This document shows positions 34,135-44,956 of a stretch of 64,000 nucleotides of DNA, piece by piece; the first letter of the stretch is position 1; every line of letters begins with the position of its first letter. The stretch lies in contig JASJFT010000124.1 of the NCBI GenBank assembly GCA_030770425.1, positions 62,001 to 126,000 of the forward strand, in the 5' to 3' direction. The notes under the pieces are model-generated. The model was not told the DNA's origin and ran no database searches. It saw only the letters and a list, made by a program, of their open reading frames with translations. Source of the stretch: Darksidea phi (taxonomy: Eukaryota; Ascomycota; Dothideomycetes; Pleosporales; Lentitheciaceae). The position numbers were made by a program, and so were the translations under genes.

Positions 34135-36225
34135 CTAGACTTTTCCACGTATTTCCTCTAGCAGGCATGCTGCGACAAAGCTATCAGTCCAAACGCGTTC
34201 ATGATTCGCCAAGATCTGTCCAACACTGGTGCCAGGCATGGCCACTCTACTATAGCCAGTGTTCCCCTTGCCTTGTCCATTGTTCAATGAGCCTTGGGCA
34301 TGGGCGCCCGGCGCAAAAGTATCCCACCCCAGACTGCTGTTCTGCTCACCATATCCTGCATGATTTAGATCATTCTGCGAATCTTGAGCAAAGCTGGGTT
34401 CTTCGTATCGCAGGTGACCCAGTGAACTTTTTGCGACAGTGCGTTTTGTGCGTCTTGCAGATGAAGATGATGTCGCCGTTGATCTCTTTCGCTTATCTAC
34501 AATTGTCGGCTCAATGGAACGGAGCGGGGCCTCTGATCTGATGAACACTTGGTTGCCAGCGTCTCGGGTGAAGGCCAACGAATCTTCGAAGGCAGGTGCG
34601 CCGGAATGACGCGAGATCTTTGACCTGGTGTATCCCTGGACCTCAGAGTCCTGGATAGAGCGTGAGGAGCCTTGCTGTCGTATATCCCCTTCAAAACCAG
34701 GCGAGCCGGGACGCAGTGGGGTCTGCGATCTTATGTACCGTTGGACTTCGGAGTCTCGAAAATAGTGATCATCTTGCCGGAAGGCAGTGGGGTCAATGGC
34801 CGTTAGGTTGGACTGTCCAATCTCACGCTGCTGTCTCTCGTAAGGCATTGGTATCGGTGTTTGAGGCCCCTCTAGCTCCCATGCTCTTTCCAAACACTCT
34901 TCAGCTGAATACCGCTGCTTTGGGTTTATGACCAGCATACTCAATAAAATACCAAGCAGGCTATCGGGGTCCCAGTCCCTCAATTCCTCGATGATCTGTT
35001 CACACCAGGATAGTCGCGAGTTGCTACCATATCCTGGAAGACCATAACCGTACTGGAAGACAACAACGCCAAGAGACCAAATATCAACGGCACACGTGTA
35101 TCTATGGCTCCCGGTAGAGTTTGGGCGACGGTGAGCAATCTCAGGAGCAGCATAGAGGAGCGTGCCGCATCGAGTTTCCAAATAGCTGCCTGCCTTTGCT
35201 AGGCCAAAGTCTGATAGTTTGACGTGGAATGGGCTGCGGGATAAGACGAGAATGTTCTCCGGTTTGATGTCTCGATGGACGATAGGTGGCGTGTGCTCAT
35301 GAAGGTATGACAAAGCTGAAGAGCTTTGACGAAGCAGAGTCAAAACATCGCGCTCAGAGATGGGTTGTAGGTAATGTTGATCCTCAAGGTTTCCGAGCCG
35401 AAGATACTCCAGCAATAACTGAGGGTGTGGCCCGTCTAACGTAAAGTAAAGCTTGACAATGTGCTCCTAACAACACAATAAGTACAATAATTTCTAGAGC
35501 TATATTGATACTTACATGCGAGGTGTTACGCATTACATCAGCCTCCTTTCTCCAGTCGAATGCATGTGGTTTGCGACACTTCTTGGAAGCATATTCCAAT
35601 CCGGTGCTGACGTCCCAGACACGACCTACAACCCCGAACGACCCTTCGCCGAGCTTTCCTCGCTTCAGAAGAATGGGCTTTTCGTTGGGGTGTCTCTGCC
35701 GCTGGGAGCGGCTGTTGAAATTACGCTCTCGAGGCCCAAAGCACCAAATGGCAGCTCGTCATTCGTGGCGACCTCGTTGAGAAATTGGCCGACGTTGTGG
35801 AAGAACAGATCCGGATATAGATGATTCTTGGAGACAACGATCTGGAACTTGAGTTCTGGATGGATTTCGATGACGATTTCCTTGGTATAGTCAGGGACTT
35901 GGTGGCCGCCTATGATCCATTTGAAGTTGCTGCGCCTCTCTCTCGCCTTGTCGTCGTATGTGACAATGGTCCCGTAAGATGAGATATCTCGCACAATCAG
36001 TCGGCGTTGGTCATCGAAAGAGATGTAGCAATGTCGGCGACTGATGCCGGTAAGATGTGGGAGGACAATGTCGCACTGTTCCTGTTGGTCCCAAAGACAA
36101 TGCCGAGGCCGCCTTTGAGCGTGTGGCTAAACCTCAACTCCAGTCCGGGATCACGATCTTGGGGGTGGCTCGTTCCAGGTAACCAAGGTGTGCCGCGAAC
36201 CTGTGGGATCTAATTGGCCTGCCAT
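34135..36225 (-). pseudogene. FHA-domain protein kinase, copy 2, frameshifted in its N-terminal half
   Basis: ATG 36225. The FHA region reads GLELRFSHTLKGGLGIVFG, then in another frame DIVLPHLTGISRRHCYISFD and VRDISSYGTIV. Then comes the kinase: GEGSFGVVGRVWD, ASKKC, intron 35467-35515, HRDIKPENIL, DFGLAKAG, APEIA. The tail has imperfect repeats (DSEVQRYIRSQTPLRPGSP / DSEVQGYTRSKISRHSGAP) and a basic patch (DKRKRS, RRTKRT). Three one-base frame changes are visible: about 36150, 36075 and 35685. The kinase catalytic core after the third is intact and open to the stop at 34135. Either this is a pseudogene or the assembly has base errors; a separate kinase-only product is also possible. It is divergent from the intact partner gene at 36436. 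Confidence 0.75.
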
Positions 36226-36435
36226 CGCAGCGAGACGCCAGGAAAGTTGGTGGGGTAACCTAGTTCCGGTGGGCAGGGCTAGCACTAACTTGGGTTAGGC
36301 GTCGCAGGCTGCGCCACAGGCTGCGCCACCTCCGGCTTTTTGCGTGCGGGGGCAGAAACCTTTCAACTTCAACACCAGTCCCCGGACCGCATTTATTTCA
36401 GCCCATTTCCTCTGCACCTTTTGCGCACACGAGCT
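36226..36435. promoter_or_regulatory. Shared divergent intergenic region of FHA-kinase/partner copy 2
   Basis: Only 210 bases separate the two start codons, so any promoter is shared. No specific factor site is claimed. Confidence 0.5.
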
Positions 36436-38438
36436 ATGGCATCCTCCGAAATATCGGCACCGAAACTGTTCGCTCGCCACATCGCCGCTTACAGCGATGC
36501 GGAACTGGACCGATATCTGGCAGAGAACGGAAGGTGAGGGCTGGTCCTCTTGCATGCCATCACCCTCCTGCCGCCCTGCTAACCCAAGGTGCGGGGTCGT
36601 CGAGGTTGAGGATCCAGACAATCTTCCGGACGATTTCATCCAGAGATTAAGGTAATCGCCTTCTTAGCCTACTCGTCCACCGTCTTCCAATGACTATGGG
36701 CAGAGACCGGACACGCCGCGCGAGCGAAACAGCCGAGTCCCACCCCGTCGATCTTGATCAAGTCGCCGCCCTACTTCAGGACGTATCCGCCGACCGAGAG
36801 CGATCGCGTCGATCGCCGTCCTCTGCAATAACTGAACCACCTTTGACCGAGGAGGAAGAACATCGCGAGGATCTTCGACGCCAAACCGGGTACTACAAGA
36901 TGCTTGTTGACGATGGTGGCCGGCCTTCACACCCGCTGACCCGGCTTGAGGATATCGTCGAGAATCCTGGAGAGTGCCGCGAGATCTTGTCCTTCTGGCA
37001 GGGTAAATACCTAAACGAGGGTGATTGGAGGGTGTTTCGCCCCCAGTGGTGGAGATGGCAAGATTTCCGGAGTCTGCAACGATTCGCGAGGGGGCAAAGA
37101 GGCTACGATTATTGGCGAAGCCTTTGGGACGAGGAACGTAAGATGTGGAGTTTCCACTCCCCTTGGGAGTCAGACCAGGGATCTTCTGAAGAGGACTGGC
37201 AAAATGAGTGGCGGCTGGATCAGAAATATGACAATCATGTACGGCTCGGCACATCGTACATGCCATGGCAATGGTTCATCAGGCGCAAAGGGCAAACAAT
37301 AGGCCAGCAGGGTTTTCCGGAGTATGCCGAAGCGCTGAAAGAACGACTGGCGAGGCATGGATTCGAGCGGCCATTCCAGCTCGACAAAGATGCTACCCGG
37401 CAGGACAAGATGACGACCTGGATCGAGTACCTTGGCTATGAGTACTGGTGGTACAACTACTATGCAGGCATTGCCAGGAGTCACCAGAAACGGCACGACA
37501 ATGCTTGGAAGAAGCTCGTTGATTCGAAGGTGCTGATGCCCGGGGAGACGGAGGAAGTCATATGCAATATCGACACCGCCTTTCGGGATGCGAGTGAAGA
37601 GGACATGGCTAAGAGGGCTATGCAATCCGCGAAGTCAGCTGTGTCCTCGGCGGAGATAACCATGGCCAAATGGCAGCAGTCCAAGCTCTCCCCACAGACA
37701 CTTCGACAACGGCTGTTGGCAGCGCGATCCAAGCTAGAGACGACACAGGCGGAATACGAGTCGCTTAAGAGACGCAGTGATTGCATTACCGAATCCATTC
37801 AGCGGACAAGGGATTACCAGATTGCCAAGAGGGATGCAAAGCACCACGACGTGCTGCTGCGATGGATGCTTCAGCAAGTTCCCTTGATTGAGGCCGAGCT
37901 GAATCCGCCGAACAAACGTGGATCAGACAGGAGAGGTAGAAACAACCTACTGAAACGCAACCGCAATCGATCAGAGCTCGATGAAAATTCCCAAGAGCAG
38001 AGTCGCAGTGAAGGTGTGAGCGGCCCCAACTCGGACCGACTTGCACCAGCGGTTGCCAGTTTCCAAGAGCCACCCTCCAAGCGGCCAAGGCGCACTGCGA
38101 GTCTCTCAAACAATGCAATATCCAATCCAGCAGATCCAAATTTAGCAAGCGGAACACTTACCCTAGAGCGAGAATGCAAACCTCGGAAGATGAACGGCCA
38201 AGCTTCTTCGGATCGGTCGCGAACATTTAAACCTTTACGCCGCAGTGCCAGGATCGCGGAAAGAGCGGAGAGATTGGATGCCGCAATTACAGCTACCACG
38301 CTGGCACAGAGACCGACAACTTCGCTATCAAAGCTGTCAAAAAAGCGAAAAGAGAAGCGAGGCCGCACTGAAATGGCTAGTCGACGTCGCACCTCGACGC
38401 CGCGGGGTACATCGAAGAAGGGCCGAACCTATTCGTGA
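36436..38438 (+). CDS. FHA-kinase partner protein, copy 2 (631 aa)
   Basis: Three exons, 36436-36533, 36589-36651 and 36704-38438; introns of 55 and 52 bases; the phases give exactly 632 codons. The second intron matches the single intron of copy 1 (17558-19098); the first is absent there. Shared blocks: DDGGRP, WWRWQDFRSLQRF, QGFPEYAEALKERLARHGF and WIEYLGYEYWW, then a long helical region (about 270-410) with probable coiled coil. The C-terminus is basic and low-complexity, with PSKRPRR, RRSARIAERA and KKRKEKRGR as likely nuclear signals. Copy 2 is about 140 residues longer, mainly in the helical part and tail. It is intact although its kinase neighbour is frameshifted. Function unknown; nuclear location inferred. 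Confidence 0.87.
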
Positions 38439-39514
38439 CGACAGCACCATATCTACTGCCGTCTTTGATATGATTCGGGGTGCTTTCCTCGGCTTGAGGA
38501 CCGTTTTGGAAGAGAGGCTACGAATCTCAGCGAGCACAACTTGGCCAATCTTTGTGGCTGACGGTGTGCCACAAAGGGTATAGCTCGACTTTGACCCGAT
38601 CTGGAAGCCAACGTTGAGCCCTCGTGCGATCTCTGCCGTATTTAGGTGATTTTCGCAAGGGGAACGGAATCCAAGACTGGTGAAAGGGGTGAGAGGGCAG
38701 AGGCATAGGGGTGGGATTTACGGCTTATCCTCCTGTCTGAAGTTGGTCAGCCTCACATGCTACTACCATATAAATGGCCGAAGTGCCATGGTGACTAGCG
38801 GCGGCTGGGAAGCGCTTTCAGATTGCGGGACAACTGACTACGAGTCGGCCTGTTCCCAGGGGCGCTAAGAGGCGGGGCAACTTAGGCAGCCGCCAAGGAC
38901 ACACTGCTCCCGCCGTATATCGGTTCGTTGGGCGCGGCTGCTCTTTTCTTGCAACACACAGGTGCACACTCGGATAGTATGGTATGAAGTGAACCAACCG
39001 AGCAGCCTTGTACTTCTCGGGTTCGGAATCAAGGACTCGGCTATCGTTGCCTAATAATGCCTCACCGCCCCTTTCGCTTTGGGATGTGTATGCAGTGTCA
39101 CTGGTTGTTTGGATGTAGTGTTGCTGCATGCGGCCGAGAGACTGATTGTCAACCTGATTGATTTCACAAAGTGTGGGCAGTCTGGGTTGGGGACGAATGT
39201 GCAGATGATCTTGGAGATGAGGATACGGCGTGGAGATGTCGCGATGAGGATAACTAGATAGCGACGTCCTTTTGATACCCGTCGTGAATTAACAAGTAAC
39301 GGCTGTTGGTCCAGAAGTCCGCCAGCATCATCCACTTAAGGCAAACGGTGCCGCAAGAACTCCACTGATTTAAACGGCAGGTGTTTTACATAGCATAGCG
39401 CGCGGCTTGGTCTGCTTGAAATTTCTGTAGCTCATAAGCGCTCTGCCTGCTTCACAGTTCATTCGCAGTAGTCCAAACAATCCATCTTGGCTTCGCTCTA
39501 TCTTATCCAACACC
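38439..39514. other. No gene assigned
   Basis: 3' flank of the partner gene and upstream of a truncated small gene. No motif or repeat supported. Confidence 0.4.
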
Positions 39515-39665
39515 ATGTCATACAGAGTCTGGCGCATCGAGTATCGTACAACCCACGATCCTATGATGCCACCTGGTACCAGATATCATAACGCTATCTT
39601 TGTCGAGACAGATGCAGGTGATAGAGGTCGTATCATCCAAGTTGGTGGCCCTAGGGGTATTATCT
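39515..39665 (+). pseudogene. 5' end of a small fungal gene, cut by the GC-rich block
   Basis: ATG 39515 starts MSYRVWRIEYRTTHDPMMPP and continues with the TRYHNAIFVETDAGDRGRII stretch. This recalls a small fungal protein family (Y.VYLI.YRT....HNAIFVET). Around 39665 the composition switches abruptly and the familiar sequence stops. The 3' half was not found on the other side of the block. Confidence 0.55.
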
Positions 39666-40949
39666 CCAACACGTGCATGGCCCCGTCGCTGTGCAGGAGG
39701 TCGACCGTGGGTGCCTTCAGCCTCGTGGTCCTGAGCTCGGTCACACACACCACCCCGTCGTTGGCAACGCCCGATAACGACAACTCGAACTTCGAGGGGA
39801 GCCTGTTCCAGGACTTCCTGAAGATCATGGCGGGCCTCGAGTTCCTGATGTGGGTCACTAACCCCCTCATGCCCCTGCGCATCTTGGTGTTCCCATCCAC
39901 GGCCAGGGTCCCGATGTGCACCACGCTACCCGCCATCATCTCCTCCACGACCACCGCGTCGGGCGAGTCGGTGATCTCGTCGACCTCCCTGGGCTCGTCC
40001 GTGACCACGCACGCGGTCACCGTCAGGTTCGGGTCGTTGAGCGCAACTACGTAGCCGAAGGGGTAGCAGAACACGTATTTCTTCACGCCGTCGGCCTTGG
40101 GCATGAACGGGCCGGCGTACCCCTGCATGTCCGGGACGTCCACCACGATGTGGTCCGCGGACCTCACCATCCTCGCGTAGTCGTAGTTAATGTCGCTCAT
40201 CATCGACTTCACGGTCCCGATCGTAGACACCGCCATCGACAGGACGCAAGCACGCACGAGCTGTTGGGGGTGCTCTGGATCTCGAATTCGGTCGCGAACG
40301 TCCGGTTGTCCTGATCCCCGTTCCCGTACATCCTCGCGATGGCGGTGACATCCGTGGTCGCCAGCTGGAAGGTGCACGCGAGCTCGGTCATGGATGTGGA
40401 GTACTGGGGGTGCGTGATGACGCCCTCGAACCTGTACTCGTCGGAGACTCCCAGCACGTAGCCGGGCGCGATCTTGACTGTGATCATGCCCACCTTTATG
40501 ACTGACTCCCCATTCGACCTCATCCTCACCTTCGCGACCCTGTTGCTGGACGACCCCGTCCACCAGGGGCAGCCCACCTCTGCGATCTCAGTCATCTTCA
40601 GGTACATCCTCTTGGCCAACTCCGGGTTGAGCCTCACCTCCACCTCCCTGACCGCCTTCGTGGCCTTGCTGTTGATGATAACCGGGTTCATGACCCTGGG
40701 TGCCTGCATGTCCATGTAGCTCGTCGAGGCCATGTGCTCGATCGCCTTGGTGGCCCTGTACTTGGACGCGGCCGCCTCCAGGATCTCGGCCGGGGTCTTG
40801 CACTTGCACGTGACGGGCTCCGGGGCCTCGTCCAAACCGATCCTCACGTGGGCGAATCTGGCCCTGTTGGGGTCCTTGCTCTCGCCGCAGATCGTGCAGA
40901 TGTGCTCGCGGTTGTTGCTGGTCATGTTCAAGTCGTTGGTCATCTTCAC
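39666..40949 (-). pseudogene. GC-block gene 1: protein with a Cys cluster, one frameshift
   Basis: From 40949, Met-rich start and a zinc-binding-like cluster (HICTICGESKDPN, then VTCKCKT), followed by MRSNGESVIKVGMITVKIAP, YRFEGVITHPQYSTSMTELA and DQDNRTFATEFEIQSTP. Near 40265, at a G5/C5 run, the frame shifts and continues as QLVRACVLSMAVSTIGTVKS, VRSADHIVVDVPDMQGYAGP and RPAMIFRKSWNRLPSKFELS, running out at the block edge near 39665. Together about 430 codons, with G or C at almost every third position and no introns. No family recognised. C-x2-C...C-x-C suggests metal binding, inferred only. Confidence 0.5.
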
Positions 40950-41010
40950 GTCTTGTGTGATCAGCTACTTGTTGTACCGGCCCGGGTCGCGAACCTGGTT
41001 TTGGTGCGAC

Positions 41011-41982
41011 TCAGGTTCGTGATCCTGTACCGGACTGATCTACGCGGTCGTGATGATCTGCTCGGTCGCTCGCGTTCCTGATGGGTATCATGAAGAGGCC
41101 GCTGACCTCCTGCGCGTCCCTCACCCCGAACTCGATGACGATGTTGTCTATGTACGCAACTACATCGTCGTCTGTCTGGAAGTTTATGAGGCTCTCGATG
41201 TTCTCGGTCTTCTCTCTGACTAGAGGCGGGGTGGGGATGGAGAGGATGTCTCTGCCCCTGTGGTTATACCCCCTCAAGATCTCGGACACCATCGTGACCG
41301 CGCCGATCTTCCTCTCCGAGGCGAAGGGTAGCATCTCGCTCACCGGCAGGAACACAGCCCGGCCCGCGAGCTCGACGTCGCTCGGCACGAAGAGCTTGGT
41401 GGAGGTCATGTTGGTGTTCGCGTGTGACAGCTCGATCAGGTGGTTGCTCTTCCACTCATTGCGAATGGGCTCGTCGTTGTCGTCCTCACTCTCGAACTCG
41501 CACCTCATCCACCCCGTCACCGTGGCGAGGTCCTCGTCGAAGTGCGACCACGTGAACGCGAACCGGTACAGGAACCTGTCCATAGGCCCGTCCCCCTTGA
41601 AGGTCACGATCATGAAGTTGAGCATGTAGTTGTCCCCGTACTGCTTCAGGTACCCGACCAGATTCTCGAGTCTCATCATGAGCAGCCTCAGGTCCGCCCC
41701 CACGACCATGATTCTAAGTCCGACTCGAAGCAACTTCACCAAGCCGGGCGTGTTCCAGACCAGATCCATGACCGGATTCATGTGCATCCTCCTCTCCTCG
41801 CCCGAGATCGGACACTTGATCACGAGCAGGAGTTTGGCGATGTCGTAGGGCGCGAGCATGCTCATGAGGCCGACCCTAAAGTCCCTCGAGTTCACGTAGG
41901 CCAATCTCAGCGCGTCCGACGCATCCGCGCTTCGAGGCGTCGTCGAAGCGGCAGCAGTGGCGATGGTGATCGTGCTGGTCAT
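41011..41982 (-). CDS. GC-block gene 2: intact intronless protein of unknown function (323 aa)
   Basis: ATG 41982, one open frame to 41011. The N-terminal region has MSMLAPYDIAKLLLVIKCPI followed by SGEERRMHMNPV, then LLRVGLRIMVVGADLRLL and MRLENLVGYLKQYGDNYML. An L.PYDIAKLL helix of this kind, followed by Cys/Ser, ERR and M.P, recurs in uncharacterised fungal proteins that I recall; it looks F-box-like but no domain can be claimed. The later part is acidic (FESEDDNDEP) and ends in NIVIEFGVRDAQEVSGLFMI. GC3 is extreme compared with the host genes nearby. It is the best preserved gene of the block, same strand as gene 1 and 61 bases upstream of it. Confidence 0.6.
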   Translation of the reverse strand: MTSTITIATAAASTTPRSADASDALRLAYVNSRDFRVGLMSMLAPYDIAKLLLVIKCPISGEERRMHMNPVMDLVWNTPGLVKLLRVGLRIMVVGADLRLLMMRLENLVGYLKQYGDNYMLNFMIVTFKGDGPMDRFLYRFAFTWSHFDEDLATVTGWMRCEFESEDDNDEPIRNEWKSNHLIELSHANTNMTSTKLFVPSDVELAGRAVFLPVSEMLPFASERKIGAVTMVSEILRGYNHRGRDILSIPTPPLVREKTENIESLINFQTDDDVVAYIDNIVIEFGVRDAQEVSGLFMIPIRNASDRADHHDRVDQSGTGSRT

Positions 41983-42055
41983 CGTTTACAGGTGCGTGTT
42001 CTTACTCGTGCCGGCGGTGCGACTCCGGCGGCAGTTCCCGAGCTCGTTCGTCGCC

Positions 42056-42212
42056 ATGTTCACCCCCGGCTACACGATGGTCTACATGTTGATGAACGAG
42101 CGGGTCTCCCTGTGCTCCTTGTTGATCCCACCTCGTGATTGCGTTCGAGATCGGGTACGTGTCCGCGCCGATGGGCCGCTTCACATTCGAGTTCTGGCAC
42201 CTGTTCCGATGA
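42056..42212 (+). pseudogene. GC-block gene 3: small hydrophobic protein, frameshifted
   Basis: MFTPGYTMVYMLMNERVSLC runs to about 42128. A one-base shift then gives HLVIAFEIGYVSAPMGRFTF and ends at a TGA at 42212. Two hydrophobic stretches suggest membrane segments. A possible longer start lies upstream at 41957. Confidence 0.35.
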
Positions 42213-42286
42213 AGCGTGCGTTCCCGAGGCGGCTGTCCAGCCCGCTGACAAAGCACGTAGGATGACATCAAAACACGAACGCCACG

Positions 42287-42802
42287 ATGCCGATGACGAT
42301 CGACACGAACGGGAACGCGCAGTGGATCGAGGAGAGGCCGATGGGCGGCCACGAGCAGACGGACGCCCACGCCATCGAGTACGCCCACATCCCCATGATT
42401 GAGCCCGGGATCCTGCAGGTCGGCATGACGAACCCCATAAACACGGCCAGAAAGGGGGGTGCGTCCTACGTTCCGGATCCGAACGAGATCGAACTCACGG
42501 CATCGGGGGACATCACCGGTGGGATCAAGCTCGCGCCTGCGTACATGTCCATGGACGAGGTCATGTTCGAGAACTGCAAGACGATCACATACGTGCTGCG
42601 GCAGCACGGCAGGTGCACACCCGCGGACTGGCCGTCGGGCATGCCGATGGCTAAGAACACGTTCTGCTCCAGGTCCCTGGACGAGTTTTGGAACAGGTGC
42701 AGACAGGTGCACAGCACCGCGCTCATGTGCTCCTACATCAACGAGATTGAGATCGTGCCCATGGGCGACTACTGCTGCTGCTGGGGGCCGAACAACCACT
42801 AG
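42287..42802 (+). CDS. GC-block gene 4: intact Cys-rich-tailed protein (171 aa)
   Basis: ATG 42287 (MPMTIDTNGNAQWIEERPMG) to TAG 42802. Contains MIEPGILQVGMTNPINTARK, NEIELTASGDITGGIKLAPA, FCSRSLDEFWNRCRQVHS and a C-terminal GDYCCCWGPNNH. No intron, no signal peptide; third positions are almost all G or C. No homology recognised. Transcribed opposite to gene 2. Confidence 0.55.
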   Translation: MPMTIDTNGNAQWIEERPMGGHEQTDAHAIEYAHIPMIEPGILQVGMTNPINTARKGGASYVPDPNEIELTASGDITGGIKLAPAYMSMDEVMFENCKTITYVLRQHGRCTPADWPSGMPMAKNTFCSRSLDEFWNRCRQVHSTALMCSYINEIEIVPMGDYCCCWGPNNH

Positions 42803-42824
42803 AAGACGGTCCGAATTCGGATAG

Positions 42825-43121
42825 GAGAAGGCGTTCGATTAGGAGAACGTCTGCCAGTTCTGTGCCAACATCAAGACCACCTGGATCTGGAAGAAGACCT
42901 GGTCCGCAGCACCTGAAGTCATGTACCTGTCGAAGTTCATGAACACGCCCGCGGGCACCCGCGTGGTCGAGCAGGTGGACTCGAGGGTGGGCGGATCCGA
43001 CTGCATCTTCTTCTGGAAGGCCATGGGTACCCACGGGGGTTGAGTCATGATCAGGCGCATGTTCGAGGCCGAAAACGGGGTCACCTCGCGAGCATGGTCT
43101 GAACGTGATCGAGAGTTTTAG
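42825..43121 (+). pseudogene. GC-block gene 5: broken frame with two in-frame stops
   Basis: Frame: EKAFD, TAG at 42840, NVCQFCANIKTTWIWKKTWS, MYLSKFMNTPAGTRVVEQVD, CIFFWKAMGTHGG, TGA, then VMIRRMFEAENGVTSRAW to a TAG at 43119. Codon bias stays uniform across both stops, so this was one coding frame. TGA stands where TGG would fit and TAG where CAG would fit: transition-type damage. Confidence 0.45.
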
Positions 43122-43164
43122 AGGAAGATGATGGCGTCGGCGGTCGTGTCGTGATGTTCATGAT

Positions 43165-43868
43165 CTACGTGTTCGTGACGGGGATCGTCATCGTGATTGC
43201 GGGCCTGTCCTCACCTGGGACCAGGTCGTCCTCTAACATCTTCCTCCTGAGCCTGCCGTGGGACACGAATATCAAGTTATTCAGCCTCAGGTGGTCGGCC
43301 TCGTCGTCGCGGACGTGGGTGACTATGCTGATGGACGTGCTCAGATCCGCCTGCGTGACCGTCTTCATGACCATGGGCCCGTGACTGATCTCGGCGTACG
43401 TCGTCTGCGTGATCGGGTTCCAGCCGCGATTGGGCAGATCTGTGCACAGGCTCAGCATCATGCCCATGTCGACGGTTATGAACCCCTTGGTGATGTCGAA
43501 CCCGTCCGGGATGAAGTTGTGAACGACCACCATCGATCCGTCCGGGCTCGGAATCATGTTCATGCCCGCGCGGGGGGCCCTGTTCGTCTCAGGATCATGC
43601 CCCAGAACAGCTCTGGTTCGTGAGCGGATGCCTCTTCCCGGCCATGAAGGCCCTCAAGTACTTGCCCACCAACACCACTATTAGGTTGTTCTTCACCAGG
43701 TCCCTGGTCCAGTTCAGATCCGTGAATACGTTCCAGCAGCGGGTTCGTGTACTCCCTGATCGTCTTGTGGTCGATCGGAATCCAGAACGCCTTCGCCAAC
43801 GCCACCGTGTCGGTCTGCCCGAGGTTCCGCATGATCCCATTCATGATCGGGGACATGCTTATCATCAC
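43165..43868 (-). pseudogene. GC-block gene 6: Met-rich protein with two frameshifts
   Basis: From 43868: MISMSPIMNGIMRNLGQTDT and AFWIPIDHKTIREYTNPLL; a shift near 43740 to NVFTDLNWTRDLVKNNLIVV; back near 43610; then from 43563 MIPSPDGSMVVVHNFIPDGF and GFITVDMGMMLSLCTDLPNR, ending at 43165 with AITMTIPVTNT. About 235 codons if continuous. Same GC3 bias as the rest of the block. No homology recognised. Confidence 0.45.
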
Positions 43869-43950
43869 TGCTCGTACGGATACACTAGGTTCACAGTTGC
43901 TACGGAGTGACGTGTAACCTGATACCTGTCGTAGGGGATACAGCCGAGCC

Positions 43951-44956
43951 CGACGTGAATGGTGAGTGCAAGTCGTTACTTCGTCTTTTCTTCTTGGAGT
44001 TGCTGGGCCCAGCGTTGATCGTAGTGTCTGGGGTAATTGGCTGGACGCTTGGTTGGCTATTCGGCGACTTGAATTACTCCGTCACGCTACCCAAACGGCT
44101 TTCCGAAGAACAAATCCTCATGAACATGAACGAGCCCGGCACGGGGCCACACTCTAGTGATATCGAAACTCCTCATGCGTCTGTTAGAGGGCCAGGCGCA
44201 AATGCGGCCTCCTACTTCGGAGCCGCCGTCCAAATGGCCATCCTGACCCAGACCATCGTTTCCTCGCTCTATTCTACAAAGAAGCCGCTCGAAGAGCTTC
44301 AGAAGGATACCACCGATCTGAGCCAGCGTCTCGAGAACTGGGTGGCGTCACTCCCGGCAGAGTTTGATTTTCAGGGGCGTGGTTCTCGCGTGAATGCACC
44401 TACCTGTCGCGAGCGGATGTTACTTGATTTCTAGTTCTGTGGCGCCAAAATGCTCCTGATGCGTCCTTGCCTTGGTAGTGTGGGATATTCAAGCCGAGAG
44501 GGGAAAACGTCCTCCCGTTCTTCAAGCTTTTTGCACAGCATAGCGTCATGCTAAGTCGAAGCCGTCACAGCCGAGCTCGACCTTTTGCCTGACCAGCCGG
44601 ATGCGCAGTTCATTTACTAGTATGGACCGTGGTGGAGCTGCACACACTATCTGACGCAAGCGGCAGCTTCCCTTCTCCTTGCGCTCTCTTCCCCCTTGTT
44701 TACGCTCCAGGATCTTGCTGTGTTAGCCGGCTACGCGAAGAAAGCGATTCGATGGCTGCGGTCCATGTGCGATCGGCTATCGGAACGGGCTTATACAGCA
44801 GTCCTGAACGCTTTTCAAGCGGTTGCGAGTAGGCTGTCACGCGACACAACGGACCTCAACGTCGAGCATGCGATGGCCTTTTCCCATGTTGGACCGGCCA
44901 TGGTAAGTGGGGCCAGTTCCCGCGAAATGGACGACGTTGGCAGTGCAACGCCTTAG
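43951..44956 (+). pseudogene. Zn2Cys6 transcription-factor relic (Fungal_trans C-terminal part)
   Basis: Fragments follow the fungal_trans middle homology region: LFGDLNYSVTLPKRLSEEQI, AILTQTIVSSLYSTKKPLEE, LSQRLENWVASLPAEFDF, then after a shift FCGAKMLLMRPCL, DLLPDQPDAQFIY, YGPWWSCTHYL and KAIRWLRSMCDRLSERAY. Stops and frameshifts throughout; no Zn2Cys6 cluster upstream. It borders the GC-rich block directly. Confidence 0.65.

Noticed and set aside
41440..42138. 232-codon plus-strand frame rich in His/Arg/Pro/Val in the GC-rich block
   Set aside because: Composition is what antisense of strongly GC3-biased coding sequence gives; the minus frame (41011-41982) is the natural protein.
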